Positions 28,919-36,473 of a stretch of DNA of 64,000 nt are shown in pieces; position 1 is the first letter of the stretch; the number at the start of each line of letters is the position of its first letter. The notes under the pieces are model-generated. The model saw nothing but the letters and a program-made list of their open reading frames with translations. It did not search any database and was not told where the DNA came from. Both the position numbers and the translations under genes were made by a program. The stretch is from Geminicoccaceae bacterium (GTDB taxonomy: Bacteria > Pseudomonadota > Alphaproteobacteria > Geminicoccales > Geminicoccaceae), in the NCBI GenBank assembly GCA_028285265.1, contig JANQPX010000009.1, positions 28,714 to 92,713 of the forward strand, given 5' to 3'.

Positions 28919-29884
28919 CTATAGAGGTGGCGTATCGCCTAGGTGATCGTAGAGTGCCCGAACATGATCAAGGCTATCCTTGGCATCATCAACAAGGCTG
29001 TCAAATTTCGTCGTCTTATAGAATGCCTCGAGCGCTGCTTGACCGCCATCGCTTTCATGCATGCTAAGAAGTGTTTGAGTGATGCTGTCACGTTGCCCTT
29101 CGTCCAGTCGAGGGCCAACAATCATCACGGACCGAATGATGTCTGGCGTTGTGTGGAAGATGCGAAGCTGGCGTTTGAGACCCAACGGGGCACGTGAGGC
29201 GTCGTTCCAATGAAGATTGCTCGTGACGCCAACATCCACCTTGTCCCGCGCCACCCACGCGACGACATTCACCTCTGAATCAGCGAAGAGATAACCGACA
29301 TCGGTGGTACCTCTCGGTTCATCCGCAAACTTCAACGGCATACCAAGATTAGCGATCGTCGCTTTTGGCACGAAGTAGCCGGACGTCGATCCACTGTCTT
29401 CAAAAGCAATCAGGTGTCCGGCCAAATCCTGAAGTCTCTGAATATCACTGTCCTTCCGGGCAAAGAAGACGGTGTTGTAACTCGCTTGCCCCTCTTTCCA
29501 TTGCCGCAGCAAGATCTCAGCATCAGCCAAACGTTCGTATTCAATGGCGGAAAAGGCTGTCTCCGATACCAAATCGATCTTTCCTGCACGCAGCAATTCG
29601 ATCATTTCGTGATTGTCTTTAGCAAGCCGCGTTTCGTGCCGGACAAAGTCGTCAGAATGTTGAACGAGATAATTCCCGAGGGCATCAAGGGCCGCATAGT
29701 GCTTTCTTGGGTTATTTGAAACGCGACCGAGGACAATCGTATCCGGCGCTTGAACGGCTTCGCTTTCATCAGCCAGAACCGATGCATGATGCAAAGGCCA
29801 TAGCAGAGCAATCAGAAGCCACGTAAACACCATACTGATACGGCGCCAACCGTCAGAAATGAGGCGCTTGGCTAATACCGACAT
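28919..29884 (-). CDS. PhnD-like periplasmic phosphate/phosphonate-type binding protein
   Basis: A 321-residue periplasmic binding protein. A signal peptide (residues 18-40, ending near VLA) precedes a PhnD-type domain: VLGRVSNNPRKHYAALDALGNYL, the segment IDLVSETAFSAIEY, and the ligand-pocket motif EDSGSTSGYFVP. No permease or ATPase gene is adjacent. It forms an operon with the histidine kinase and response regulator, so it probably works as a sensory input and not as transport. The ligand could be phosphate, phosphite, phosphonate or another anion. GGAG precedes the start. Confidence 0.85.
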   Translation of the reverse strand: MSVLAKRLISDGWRRISMVFTWLLIALLWPLHHASVLADESEAVQAPDTIVLGRVSNNPRKHYAALDALGNYLVQHSDDFVRHETRLAKDNHEMIELLRAGKIDLVSETAFSAIEYERLADAEILLRQWKEGQASYNTVFFARKDSDIQRLQDLAGHLIAFEDSGSTSGYFVPKATIANLGMPLKFADEPRGTTDVGYLFADSEVNVVAWVARDKVDVGVTSNLHWNDASRAPLGLKRQLRIFHTTPDIIRSVMIVGPRLDEGQRDSITQTLLSMHESDGGQAALEAFYKTTKFDSLVDDAKDSLDHVRALYDHLGDTPPL

Positions 29885-29914
29885 CTCATCATCTCCATCT
29901 TCGCCCCAATGGCT

Positions 29915-29935
29915 GTCGCCACCTTTCCTGGCGAC
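29915..29935. promoter_or_regulatory. Inverted repeat before the PhnD-like gene
   Basis: Perfect seven-base arms GTCGCCA and TGGCGAC flank a seven-base loop, about 31 bases upstream of the start codon. It may be an operator for the adjacent regulator or an mRNA hairpin in the leader. No U-tract follows, so it is not a terminator. Confidence 0.4.
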
Positions 29936-30030
29936 CTCAAATGGTCAGTGTTGACCGCATTCACCATGCTGAAACGCTTTGCGACACGTCGCGACAACAG
30001 ACTTAGGTCTGTGGTCGCCAAAGAAGGTCA

Positions 30031-30612
30031 TCATGCTGTTTGATGCAGTTGGGCGGGCTGTTGACGGCGCTTCGCCACAAACGGCAGGAGTGTTCGCAGA
30101 TCAATATAGGTGTCGGCTTGCCGACGTAGATCATCGCTCACCATCGAGGACGTCCCAATTGCCGGCCCGACAATGGTCGTTCGCACGGTTCGCCGCTGTA
30201 ACGACTGGATCAAGCGCAGAAAGTCGCCATTCCCGGAGAACAAGATGACATGCTCAAGCTTCGCAGACAGCTCAAGAGCATCGACGGCGAGCTCGACCAA
30301 GATGCCGCGGTCGCCTCGTCGGGCTGCTTCGTCATCCTGCCCAGCCCGGCCGGATCTCGTCACCACAACAAATCCATTGTAACTCAGCCAATCGATCAAT
30401 GGGCGAAGCGGCGAGTATGATTGGTCATTCGCGATCGTCGCATAGAAGCGAGCCTGCACGAGATACCCAGCTTCAGCGAAAATACTACGAAGCGCGCGAT
30501 AATCGATGTCGACGTCAAGCGATCGACAGATTTGATGAATACTTGGACCATCAATAAAAATCGCGCAGCGCTCATCTTCGTAAATGATGTCTTGCAGCAT
30601 CGGGCATTGCAT
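30031..30612 (-). CDS. NYN-domain protein (LabA/DUF88-like)
   Basis: A 193-residue protein of the PIN-like NYN nuclease fold. Acidic residues expected at the active site are visible: Asp in CAIFIDGPS near residue 20, Asp in VELAVDALEL and Asp in LFSGNGDFLRL. The last motif is usually SGDxDF; here Asn replaces the first Asp. The ATG at 30612 has GGGGGGAT eight bases upstream, so it is preferred over the GTG at 30633. Such proteins are predicted RNases; the target is unknown. Confidence 0.85.
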   Translation of the reverse strand: MQCPMLQDIIYEDERCAIFIDGPSIHQICRSLDVDIDYRALRSIFAEAGYLVQARFYATIANDQSYSPLRPLIDWLSYNGFVVVTRSGRAGQDDEAARRGDRGILVELAVDALELSAKLEHVILFSGNGDFLRLIQSLQRRTVRTTIVGPAIGTSSMVSDDLRRQADTYIDLRTLLPFVAKRRQQPAQLHQTA

Positions 30613-30816
30613 CGTGAAATCCCCCCAAAACACGTCAGCTTGATTTGGTTTTGTCGTTAAAGCTGTATGAAAAGCGCCCTCATTCTAGCATAGGGGTGGT
30701 CGGCTCTGATCGGCTTTAACCAGAATTTAATGGCGCTAGATTCATGGCTGATCGGCGTGCCAAGCGAACTGGCAATCTGCTTTGTCATCAACAAGCCATG
30801 TTGAACTTTGTGATTG

Positions 30817-31005
30817 TCAGTCGTTTCGATCTTCTTGTTGGCCGTCTGTTTCGACGACATTAATTGTCACCCGCGCGCCATCGCGACTTTCCTCACCCAA
30901 GTAATGCTGCGCGTAATCAATGGCTTCTTCAGGCTCGCGTGCGACGTAATCGCCCATGGGGGTGTCATCTGGTCCGTATGCAATAACAATATACTCTGGC
31001 GTCAT
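30817..31005 (-). CDS. Small conserved-looking acidic protein
   Basis: A 62-residue acidic protein beginning MTPEYIVIAYGPDD. The ATG at 31005 has a strong site (GGAAGGAG) seven bases upstream, and an in-frame extension to 31053 has none. It has no transmembrane helix or signal. A compact alpha/beta pattern is plausible, with a strand at each end and a helix (EEAIDYAQHYLG) between. I do not recognise the family. It stands alone between the NYN gene and a methyltransferase gene. Confidence 0.55.
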   Translation of the reverse strand: MTPEYIVIAYGPDDTPMGDYVAREPEEAIDYAQHYLGEESRDGARVTINVVETDGQQEDRND

Positions 31006-31311
31006 GAAGGCTCCTTCCGTTTTGCGTGCGCTGCTGCCGATGGATGAATCCATCTTTGGTTGACGATTGTCTACGGGTGCCGCTGCGCCGACGCAATTAG
31101 CACCGTCAATTTTAATGAAAAATTAACCTGGTTGGTGTCAGCAGATTGGCTACTCGAATTTCACGTAGCGGACAGCGATTGACAGCACCTCTATCCCGTC
31201 CAACCTGGCGCCAATCTTCTCGGACGCTGGACTCGTCGTCTCACCGGTAGCGGTCGCTCATGAAATGCTGTCGATGTTGCCGAGCGTCGACGACCATGAG
31301 AGATTGAGCTG

Positions 31312-31914
31312 ATGTCGATCGAGGCTGATTCCATCCCCGACCTCTACGAACGACACGCAACGGCCTATGACCAGGGCCGTGGACGTGACCTCATGGAGAA
31401 AACATGGCTGGATCGTCTGCTCACCCTGACGGTGCCGCCGCGTTCCGTGCTCGATCTCGGTTGTGGCTCAGGCGAACCGATCGCCCACTACCTCATTGAA
31501 CAGGGTTGCGAACTCACCGGCATCGACCTCTCGCCGACCTTGATTAGTTTATGTCGGCGGCGGTTCCCCGGTCATCGTTGGACGGTTGCCGACATGCGGT
31601 CTCTTTCCTTGAACCGCCAATTTCAAGGAATCATCGCCTGGGACAGTTTCTTTCACTTAAGGCCATCAGACCAAGAGCGTATGTTTTCAGTGTTTCGCCG
31701 ACATGCCGCGCCTGGGGCAACGTTGATGTTTACATCCGGACCCGAACGCGGCGTCGCGATCGGTACCTATCAAAACGAACCTCTCTATCATGCTAGCTTG
31801 GACGCGTCGGAGTACAAAAAGCTGCTCAACGATAACGGATTTCACGTCGTCGCTCATAGGGTCGAAGATCCGGACTGTGGTCGCCATACGGTGTGGTTGG
31901 CTCAACAAGACTGA
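31312..31914 (+). CDS. Class I SAM-dependent methyltransferase
   Basis: A 200-residue protein with the Rossmann-like methyltransferase core. Motif I is VLDLGCGSGEPIAHYL near residue 44, followed by the acidic end of strand 2 (GIDLSP) and a motif IV-like WDSFFHLRP. It is short and has no obvious substrate-binding insertion, so the substrate is unknown. It stands alone on this strand and runs into the convergent DUF4166 gene. Confidence 0.85.
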   Translation: MSIEADSIPDLYERHATAYDQGRGRDLMEKTWLDRLLTLTVPPRSVLDLGCGSGEPIAHYLIEQGCELTGIDLSPTLISLCRRRFPGHRWTVADMRSLSLNRQFQGIIAWDSFFHLRPSDQERMFSVFRRHAAPGATLMFTSGPERGVAIGTYQNEPLYHASLDASEYKKLLNDNGFHVVAHRVEDPDCGRHTVWLAQQD

Positions 31915-31933
31915 AGCTGTCTGACGTGCCGTA

Positions 31934-32518
31934 TCACTCTGCGATGCCCTGGGAAACTGGCAGCAGCCAACCTTGGTAGCGAACGATCAGACCCAGGCCG
32001 AATGGCGCCAATACGACGATGTCGAAATGAAACTTGTTCTCATGAACGAATTCGCGGCTTTCGCTCTTGGACAGAAGCGTACTGGGAATGGGAAGGCCCA
32101 GACACCAGCCTCGTCGAATAGGTAGGCTGATACCATCGTCGGTGACATTCAAGGCGAGCTCGAAGGTGAAAACGCCAAGTCGCTCCCGAACATGATAGCG
32201 TTGAGGTGATGGTAGGCAGGTAGAATGAAAAACACGTCCTTGAAAATTGCGCTCCCACACCTCCCCCGCCTCACGACAGGCCTTCGTGACCATGACAGGA
32301 ACCGCCTTACCGGCGGGTGGAAATCCGACAGCCCAGGCGATGAGCTCCGAGAGAACTGACCCGCCGCGCGAGATTTGCGCGACACCCGAAAAGGTCGCCT
32401 TGTCTTGCGAGCTATCCAGCGTCTGTAACGCCTTCGGCAACTGCTGCCAGCGATCAGCGAGGGCCGACTGGAAAAGTGTTAGGTTCTTTTCATCTGTTGC
32501 TTCGCTGGATCGGGACAT
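31934..32518 (-). CDS. DUF4166 domain protein
   Basis: A 194-residue protein matching DUF4166: LFQSALADRWQQLPKALQTL at the start, AWAVGFPPAGKAVPVMV in the middle, VWERNFQGRVFHS, and IRRGWCLGLPIPSTLL with FHFDIVV near the end. The ATG at 32518 has GGAGG about eleven bases upstream. A longer frame overlaps the upstream DCC gene by 148 bases and adds residues without similarity, so it is rejected. The DCC gene lies 23 bases upstream on the same strand. Function is unknown. Confidence 0.82.
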   Translation of the reverse strand: MSRSSEATDEKNLTLFQSALADRWQQLPKALQTLDSSQDKATFSGVAQISRGGSVLSELIAWAVGFPPAGKAVPVMVTKACREAGEVWERNFQGRVFHSTCLPSPQRYHVRERLGVFTFELALNVTDDGISLPIRRGWCLGLPIPSTLLSKSESREFVHENKFHFDIVVLAPFGLGLIVRYQGWLLPVSQGIAE

Positions 32519-32541
32519 GCCCAGAATCGCCTCCAAGATCG

Positions 32542-32964
32542 TCACTCCATCAATCTTGAGCGTAGCGTTGCATCCGGTAGTGCGCACATATCTTGGCGGC
32601 CGAACAAACGAAGGCGGTTCTCCGCTATGTGCCGATAGATCCAATTTTGCAACGATCGGGGGAGAAGGCGTAGAGGCTGAAGCAGCCAACCGAGGCCCCC
32701 GAGCCTGCTCCCGACACGTATGACGGCATCAAGCGACTCATAAGCCTCACCATCAACAAGGTAGATCCAGCTTTCGGGATTATCGGGATCCAGACCGTAG
32801 TGACAAAGGACGGCACGCCCCATTGTCGTCTGTATGGGACAAATTCGAAACGCGCCAACCCTGTCGAACCGAAGGATCAACCGTGCCGACGTGGTGCATA
32901 AGGCGCAATCGCCATCCATGAGGACGATGGGCCCCCGTGTCGTCGAATGTCGGAACAGAGGCAT
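32542..32964 (-). CDS. DCC family (DUF393) thiol-disulfide oxidoreductase-like protein
   Basis: A 140-residue protein of the DCC family, a thioredoxin-fold relative named for its Asp-Cys-Cys signature. The motif DGDCALCTTSAR near residue 18 has the CxxC pair. The core LRFDRVGAFRICPIQTTMG and the segment WIYLVDGEAYESLDAVIRV are typical. No strong ribosome site was found, but the frame is closed shortly upstream by a stop, so the start at 32964 is likely. It forms a pair with DUF4166 just downstream. Function is unproven; redox or lipid-related roles have been suggested for the family. Confidence 0.82.
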   Translation of the reverse strand: MPLFRHSTTRGPIVLMDGDCALCTTSARLILRFDRVGAFRICPIQTTMGRAVLCHYGLDPDNPESWIYLVDGEAYESLDAVIRVGSRLGGLGWLLQPLRLLPRSLQNWIYRHIAENRLRLFGRQDMCALPDATLRSRLME

Positions 32965-33123
32965 CTTGGCGGTAGGAATAGGCAGCCTTGTTCATCGTCA
33001 ACCGATTTCCTGAAAAGCATCAGCAGCTTTGGCCAAGCTTAGTGGTCCGTATCCTTCTGCCAAGTTAGCACCATGTTTCTTTGACTGATGCTGGAATTTC
33101 GGCCGTCCTGATTCAGTGTGCTT

Positions 33124-33157
33124 CATGTGCAACACAATGTGTTGTGATTGACACATG
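33124..33157. promoter_or_regulatory. Nested palindromes in a divergent promoter region
   Basis: CAACACAATGTGTTG at 33130-33144 is a perfect odd palindrome, and it lies inside an outer pair CATGTG/CACATG (33124-33129, 33152-33157). The site is between the DCC gene and the small exported-peptide gene, which diverge. It has the size of a dimeric regulator operator. Which protein binds is unknown. Confidence 0.4.
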
Positions 33158-33240
33158 AGCATCAATTAGCTCTTTCAGAATCTCTGCATATCGGGGTACA
33201 TACACGGCGTGGACATCGAAGACCTGAAGGGACCAGAATT

Positions 33241-33396
33241 ATGCATCGTCTAGTGTTTATCGGAATTTTGGCCCTCGGCTTCACCTGCGCGATCTCGCTT
33301 ACAGTGCCCTCTCATTATGATCGTGCAACGCCTGGATCGATTAGTGATCAACTGTTGCAGCTCGACCAAGATCAGGTCAGCAACCCTTTCAGCTGA
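33241..33396 (+). CDS. Small exported or membrane peptide
   Basis: A 51-residue frame starting MHRLVFIGILALGF, with one hydrophobic segment (residues 4-20) like a signal peptide or membrane anchor, then a short hydrophilic tail. Only a weak ribosome site (AAGGGA) precedes the ATG. I do not recognise a family. It is included because the hydrophobic start is coherent and no other gene fills the region. Confidence 0.35.
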   Translation: MHRLVFIGILALGFTCAISLTVPSHYDRATPGSISDQLLQLDQDQVSNPFS

Positions 33397-33607
33397 GACC
33401 CGGTTTCCTGCTTGGCTTTCAGAAGACTACCCCTTTCGTCGCCGTTTAGGACAACAGACTTGAGCGCTACACCTTACCTAGGAGTGGGAAGTCTCCTCGG
33501 ATCGGCGTGGTAAAGCGGTTTCGAATTCTAACAACGCCAGAACACGACAGACGCCGCTTTCTTTGTCCCGAACGACGTCAGTACCTCTTCCAGATCTCCT
33601 TGATTTT

Positions 33608-33636
33608 AAAGCCCGGCTTCGTCCGGGCTTTTCTTT
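33608..33636 (+). terminator. Rho-independent terminator
   Basis: A perfect nine-base stem AAAGCCCGG/CCGGGCTTT with a six-base loop CTTCGT, followed by TCTTT on the plus strand. It lies 210 bases after the end of the small peptide gene with no other gene between, so it ends either that transcript or an unannotated small RNA. Confidence 0.8.
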
Positions 33637-33761
33637 ACGTGGTCAATCTTGGCGCCAATGAAGGCGCTGATCGTGGCCGACGTCGCGGCCGGACATTGTC
33701 TCAGCGCGTGATCAATCGTAGTTGATGGGTCCCCGTATCCAGACATCCAGGTGGATAGCCT

Positions 33762-34685
33762 TTGAGCCGCATAGACTATCAAGGCGTTCTCGATGAGATC
33801 ATCGACGAGGTGCAAAGCGAATTCGGCAAAGGACATGTTGCGAGCTATATCCCTGCCCTAAAACGCGTACCGCCTCGAAAGTTCGGGATGGCAGCCGTAA
33901 CGGTCGATGGCGATGTGTTCAGCGTCGGCGATGCCTTCGAAGCCTTCTCGATCCAGAGTATTTCTAAAGTCTTCACCCTATCCATGGCACTGAACGCCAA
34001 GGGCGTGGCACTATGGCAACGGGTTGGGCGAGAGCCATCGGGCGACCCGTTCAACTCGCTGGTGCAGCTTGAGCACGAACGCGGCGTGCCGCGCAACCCG
34101 TTCATCAATGCCGGGGCCCTCGTCATCACCGACTGTCTGGTGGCTTCTACGGTTAACGCCAGACGGCAAATCATCGATTTCATCCGCCGTCGTTCCGGAA
34201 ATGCCGGCCTTTGCTACGACGTGGAGGTGGCACGATCGGAAAAGACCCACGGTCATCTCAATGCGGCCATGGCCTATTTCCTGAAAAGCCATGACAACCT
34301 GAACTCGGATGTCGAAGCCGTGCTCGACGTCTACTTCCATCAATGCGCCATTGCGATGTCCTGCGTCGACCTGGCGCGTGGGTTTCTCTATCTCGCGAAT
34401 GGCGGGGACTGCCCATTGAGTGGTGTCAGTGTCCATGAGCGAAGCCGTGCTAAGCGTATCAATGCGTTGATGATGACCTGCGGTCTCTATGACAGTGTCG
34501 GTAGTTTTGCATTCCGCGTCGGCATGCCCGCCAAGAGCGGGGTTGGCGGCGGCATTGTCGGGGTCATTCCGAGAGTGTTGTCGGTCGCCGTCTGGTCGCC
34601 GGAGCTCGATCCGTCCGGAAACTCCCATGTTGGTACTAAGGCGCTTGAGCTCTTTACGACAAAGACCGGAATGTCGGTTTTCTAA
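33762..34685 (+). CDS. glsA: Glutaminase
   Basis: A 307-residue serine-dependent glutaminase that hydrolyses glutamine to glutamate and ammonia. The beta-lactamase-like catalytic pair is visible as Ser66 and Lys69 in SISK, in the same positions as in other bacterial enzymes. NPFINAGALVITD, the ANGGDCPLSG segment and PAKSGVGGGIVG complete the family pattern. The start is a TTG with AGGTGG upstream, since no ATG is near and the protein length fits exactly. The gene appears to stand alone. Confidence 0.95.
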   Translation: MSRIDYQGVLDEIIDEVQSEFGKGHVASYIPALKRVPPRKFGMAAVTVDGDVFSVGDAFEAFSIQSISKVFTLSMALNAKGVALWQRVGREPSGDPFNSLVQLEHERGVPRNPFINAGALVITDCLVASTVNARRQIIDFIRRRSGNAGLCYDVEVARSEKTHGHLNAAMAYFLKSHDNLNSDVEAVLDVYFHQCAIAMSCVDLARGFLYLANGGDCPLSGVSVHERSRAKRINALMMTCGLYDSVGSFAFRVGMPAKSGVGGGIVGVIPRVLSVAVWSPELDPSGNSHVGTKALELFTTKTGMSVF

Positions 34686-34726
34686 TCCAATGAATTTTTC
34701 TTTTTGAGCTTGATCGTCTCTTGTCC

Positions 34727-35632
34727 TCAGAGGTAGCCGCTTTGTTGATTGCGAGTGAACCACGCTGCCAGGTGTTCAATCAGGGCCCGAATGCGGGCTG
34801 TCAGATGCCGGTTGGGCGGATAAACGGCATATAGCGTTGTGGCATTGGCCTCTTGCTCCTCAAAGAGAATCTCAAGGGCATCACGTTCTAGAAACGGCTT
34901 GGCCGTGTAATAGGGACACCGGCCAATGCCCATGTCCCCCGCCGCCATGTAAGCAACGGCCCGAGGTGAATTCGCCCTAAAGGAGCCGTTGACCCGCACC
35001 GACATCTCTTCACCGTCAATCGCGAACGTCCAGGTCGTGGGATCAGCAGCGGTGAGTTGTAGGAGGCAGTTGTGGGTTGCCAGGGCGCTCGGGTGATCAG
35101 GCCTTCCGTGTTTGGCGAGATAAGCGGGCGATGCAATCACCACCACACGCATGTCCATCAGTTTCCTGGCAACCAGGCTTGAATCCTTGAGAGCACCGAA
35201 CCGCACCGCAAGATCAATGCCTTCATCAATGATGGCGACGTGGTGATCTGACAATTGGAGTTGGATGGAGACGTTGGGATTGGCGCGCTGGAAGGGCTCG
35301 AGCGCTTGGACAAGCTCGCGACTGCCAAAACCGGTTGGCGCGGTGATGCGAATCGACCCATCCAGCGCCGACTGACGCGCTCGGACAACATCTTCCAGTT
35401 CATCGAGTTGGTCGAGCAGAGGAACACATCGTTCGCGATAGGCCCTGCCGGTGTCGGTTAAGGTGACCCGTCTTGTGGTGCGATTGAATAACTGTGCACC
35501 AAGGTGCTCTTCCAATTGGCGAACATATTTGCTGGCGAGCTTTGTGCTCATGCCCAATCGTTTGGCACCTCGTGTAAAGGATTGCTGGTCTGCCACCGCG
35601 ACGAAGACGCGCATACCTTCGAGTGTGTCCAT
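34727..35632 (-). CDS. LysR-family transcriptional regulator (GST-locus)
   Basis: A 301-residue LysR-type regulator. The winged HTH is at the N-terminus (GMRVFVAVADQQSFTRGAKRLG) and the effector domain starts around residue 90. The ATG at 35632 has GGAGG eight bases upstream; a start 15 bases earlier is not needed. It diverges from the GST and oxidoreductase genes, and an inverted repeat at 35657-35710 lies between. By the usual pattern of the family it should regulate those genes and itself. Confidence 0.92.
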   Translation of the reverse strand: MDTLEGMRVFVAVADQQSFTRGAKRLGMSTKLASKYVRQLEEHLGAQLFNRTTRRVTLTDTGRAYRERCVPLLDQLDELEDVVRARQSALDGSIRITAPTGFGSRELVQALEPFQRANPNVSIQLQLSDHHVAIIDEGIDLAVRFGALKDSSLVARKLMDMRVVVIASPAYLAKHGRPDHPSALATHNCLLQLTAADPTTWTFAIDGEEMSVRVNGSFRANSPRAVAYMAAGDMGIGRCPYYTAKPFLERDALEILFEEQEANATTLYAVYPPNRHLTARIRALIEHLAAWFTRNQQSGYL

Positions 35633-35656
35633 GGGTGAAGCCTCCATCTCAAAGGG

Positions 35657-35710
35657 ACGATTATCGCCATTTCATACATAATTATTCCTGAAATGGGGTA
35701 ATTATCGTCT
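35657..35710. promoter_or_regulatory. Large inverted repeat, likely LysR operator
   Basis: Outer arms GACGATTAT (35657-35665) and ATTATCGTC (35702-35710) are complementary save one base, and inner arms CCATTTCA (35668-35675) and TGAAATGG (35690-35697) are perfect with a 14-base spacer. It lies 25 bases upstream of the LysR start and about 70 bases upstream of the divergent GST start, the standard position for a LysR site. Confidence 0.6.
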
Positions 35711-35782
35711 TGTAGGGCCTTTGATAGGGTCCGTCTCAGTCGTTGGATCGAGCCACGGCCGAGCATTCAAAAGGAGACCTCC

Positions 35783-36403
35783 ATGTCGAATTCCATTCGC
35801 ATTCACAGCTTTCCCTTATCTGGGCATGCGCATCGCGTTCGCTTATTTGCCAGCCTTGCGGGCATTGCTCACGAAGTGATCGACGTCGATCTTCCAGGGG
35901 GCGCTCACAAGCAGCCGCCATTTTTGAGCCTCAATCCTGTGGGCCAAGTGCCTGTTATCGAGGACGGGGATGATGTGATCAGTGATTCGAATGCGATCCT
36001 CGTTTATCTCGCTCGAAAATATGCTCCCAATTACATCCCGGCCGACCCCGCGGGCGAAGCTGAAGTTCAGAAATTTCTGACCCTGGCCGCGGGCGAGCTT
36101 GCCTTTGGCCCCGCGGCAGCCCGACTGATCAATGTGTTCAAAACACCACTCGATCCTGAGTTTTGCAAGACGACCGCCGCCAAGGTCCTTGGCAAGCTGG
36201 AGGCGCATATGGAGGGGCGCGAGTTCTTGGTCGGTGATAAACCAACCATCGCTGACATTGCGATCTACAGCTATACGGCGCACTCTCCAGAAGGTGATGT
36301 GTCGCTCGAACCCTATCCGAATGTGCGGCGGCTGTTGGCCAATATCGAAGGATTGAATGGCTTCGTGCCGATGCCGGCAACCAAGGTCGGGCTTGCCGCA
36401 TAG
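35783..36403 (+). CDS. Glutathione S-transferase family protein
   Basis: A 206-residue soluble GST. The N-terminal thioredoxin fold includes NPVGQVPVIEDGDDVISDSNAILVYL, with the cis-Pro and the glutathione-binding Asp-Ser pair, and the C-terminal helical domain has the N-capping motif PTIADIAIYSY. AAGGAG precedes the ATG. It is divergent to the LysR gene and 70 bases upstream of a flavo-iron-sulfur oxidoreductase, probably in one operon. Substrate unknown. Confidence 0.92.
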   Translation: MSNSIRIHSFPLSGHAHRVRLFASLAGIAHEVIDVDLPGGAHKQPPFLSLNPVGQVPVIEDGDDVISDSNAILVYLARKYAPNYIPADPAGEAEVQKFLTLAAGELAFGPAAARLINVFKTPLDPEFCKTTAAKVLGKLEAHMEGREFLVGDKPTIADIAIYSYTAHSPEGDVSLEPYPNVRRLLANIEGLNGFVPMPATKVGLAA

Positions 36404-36473
36404 GCGTCGTGTCTCCGGGGGCCGAACAGTCCCCGGACCAGGAGTGTTTCCGTACAAGCCGTTGAGGTCTGTC

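Noticed and set aside
34011..34763. Minus-strand open frame opposite glutaminase
   Set aside because: Glutaminase on the plus strand is unambiguous and the antisense frame shows no domain.
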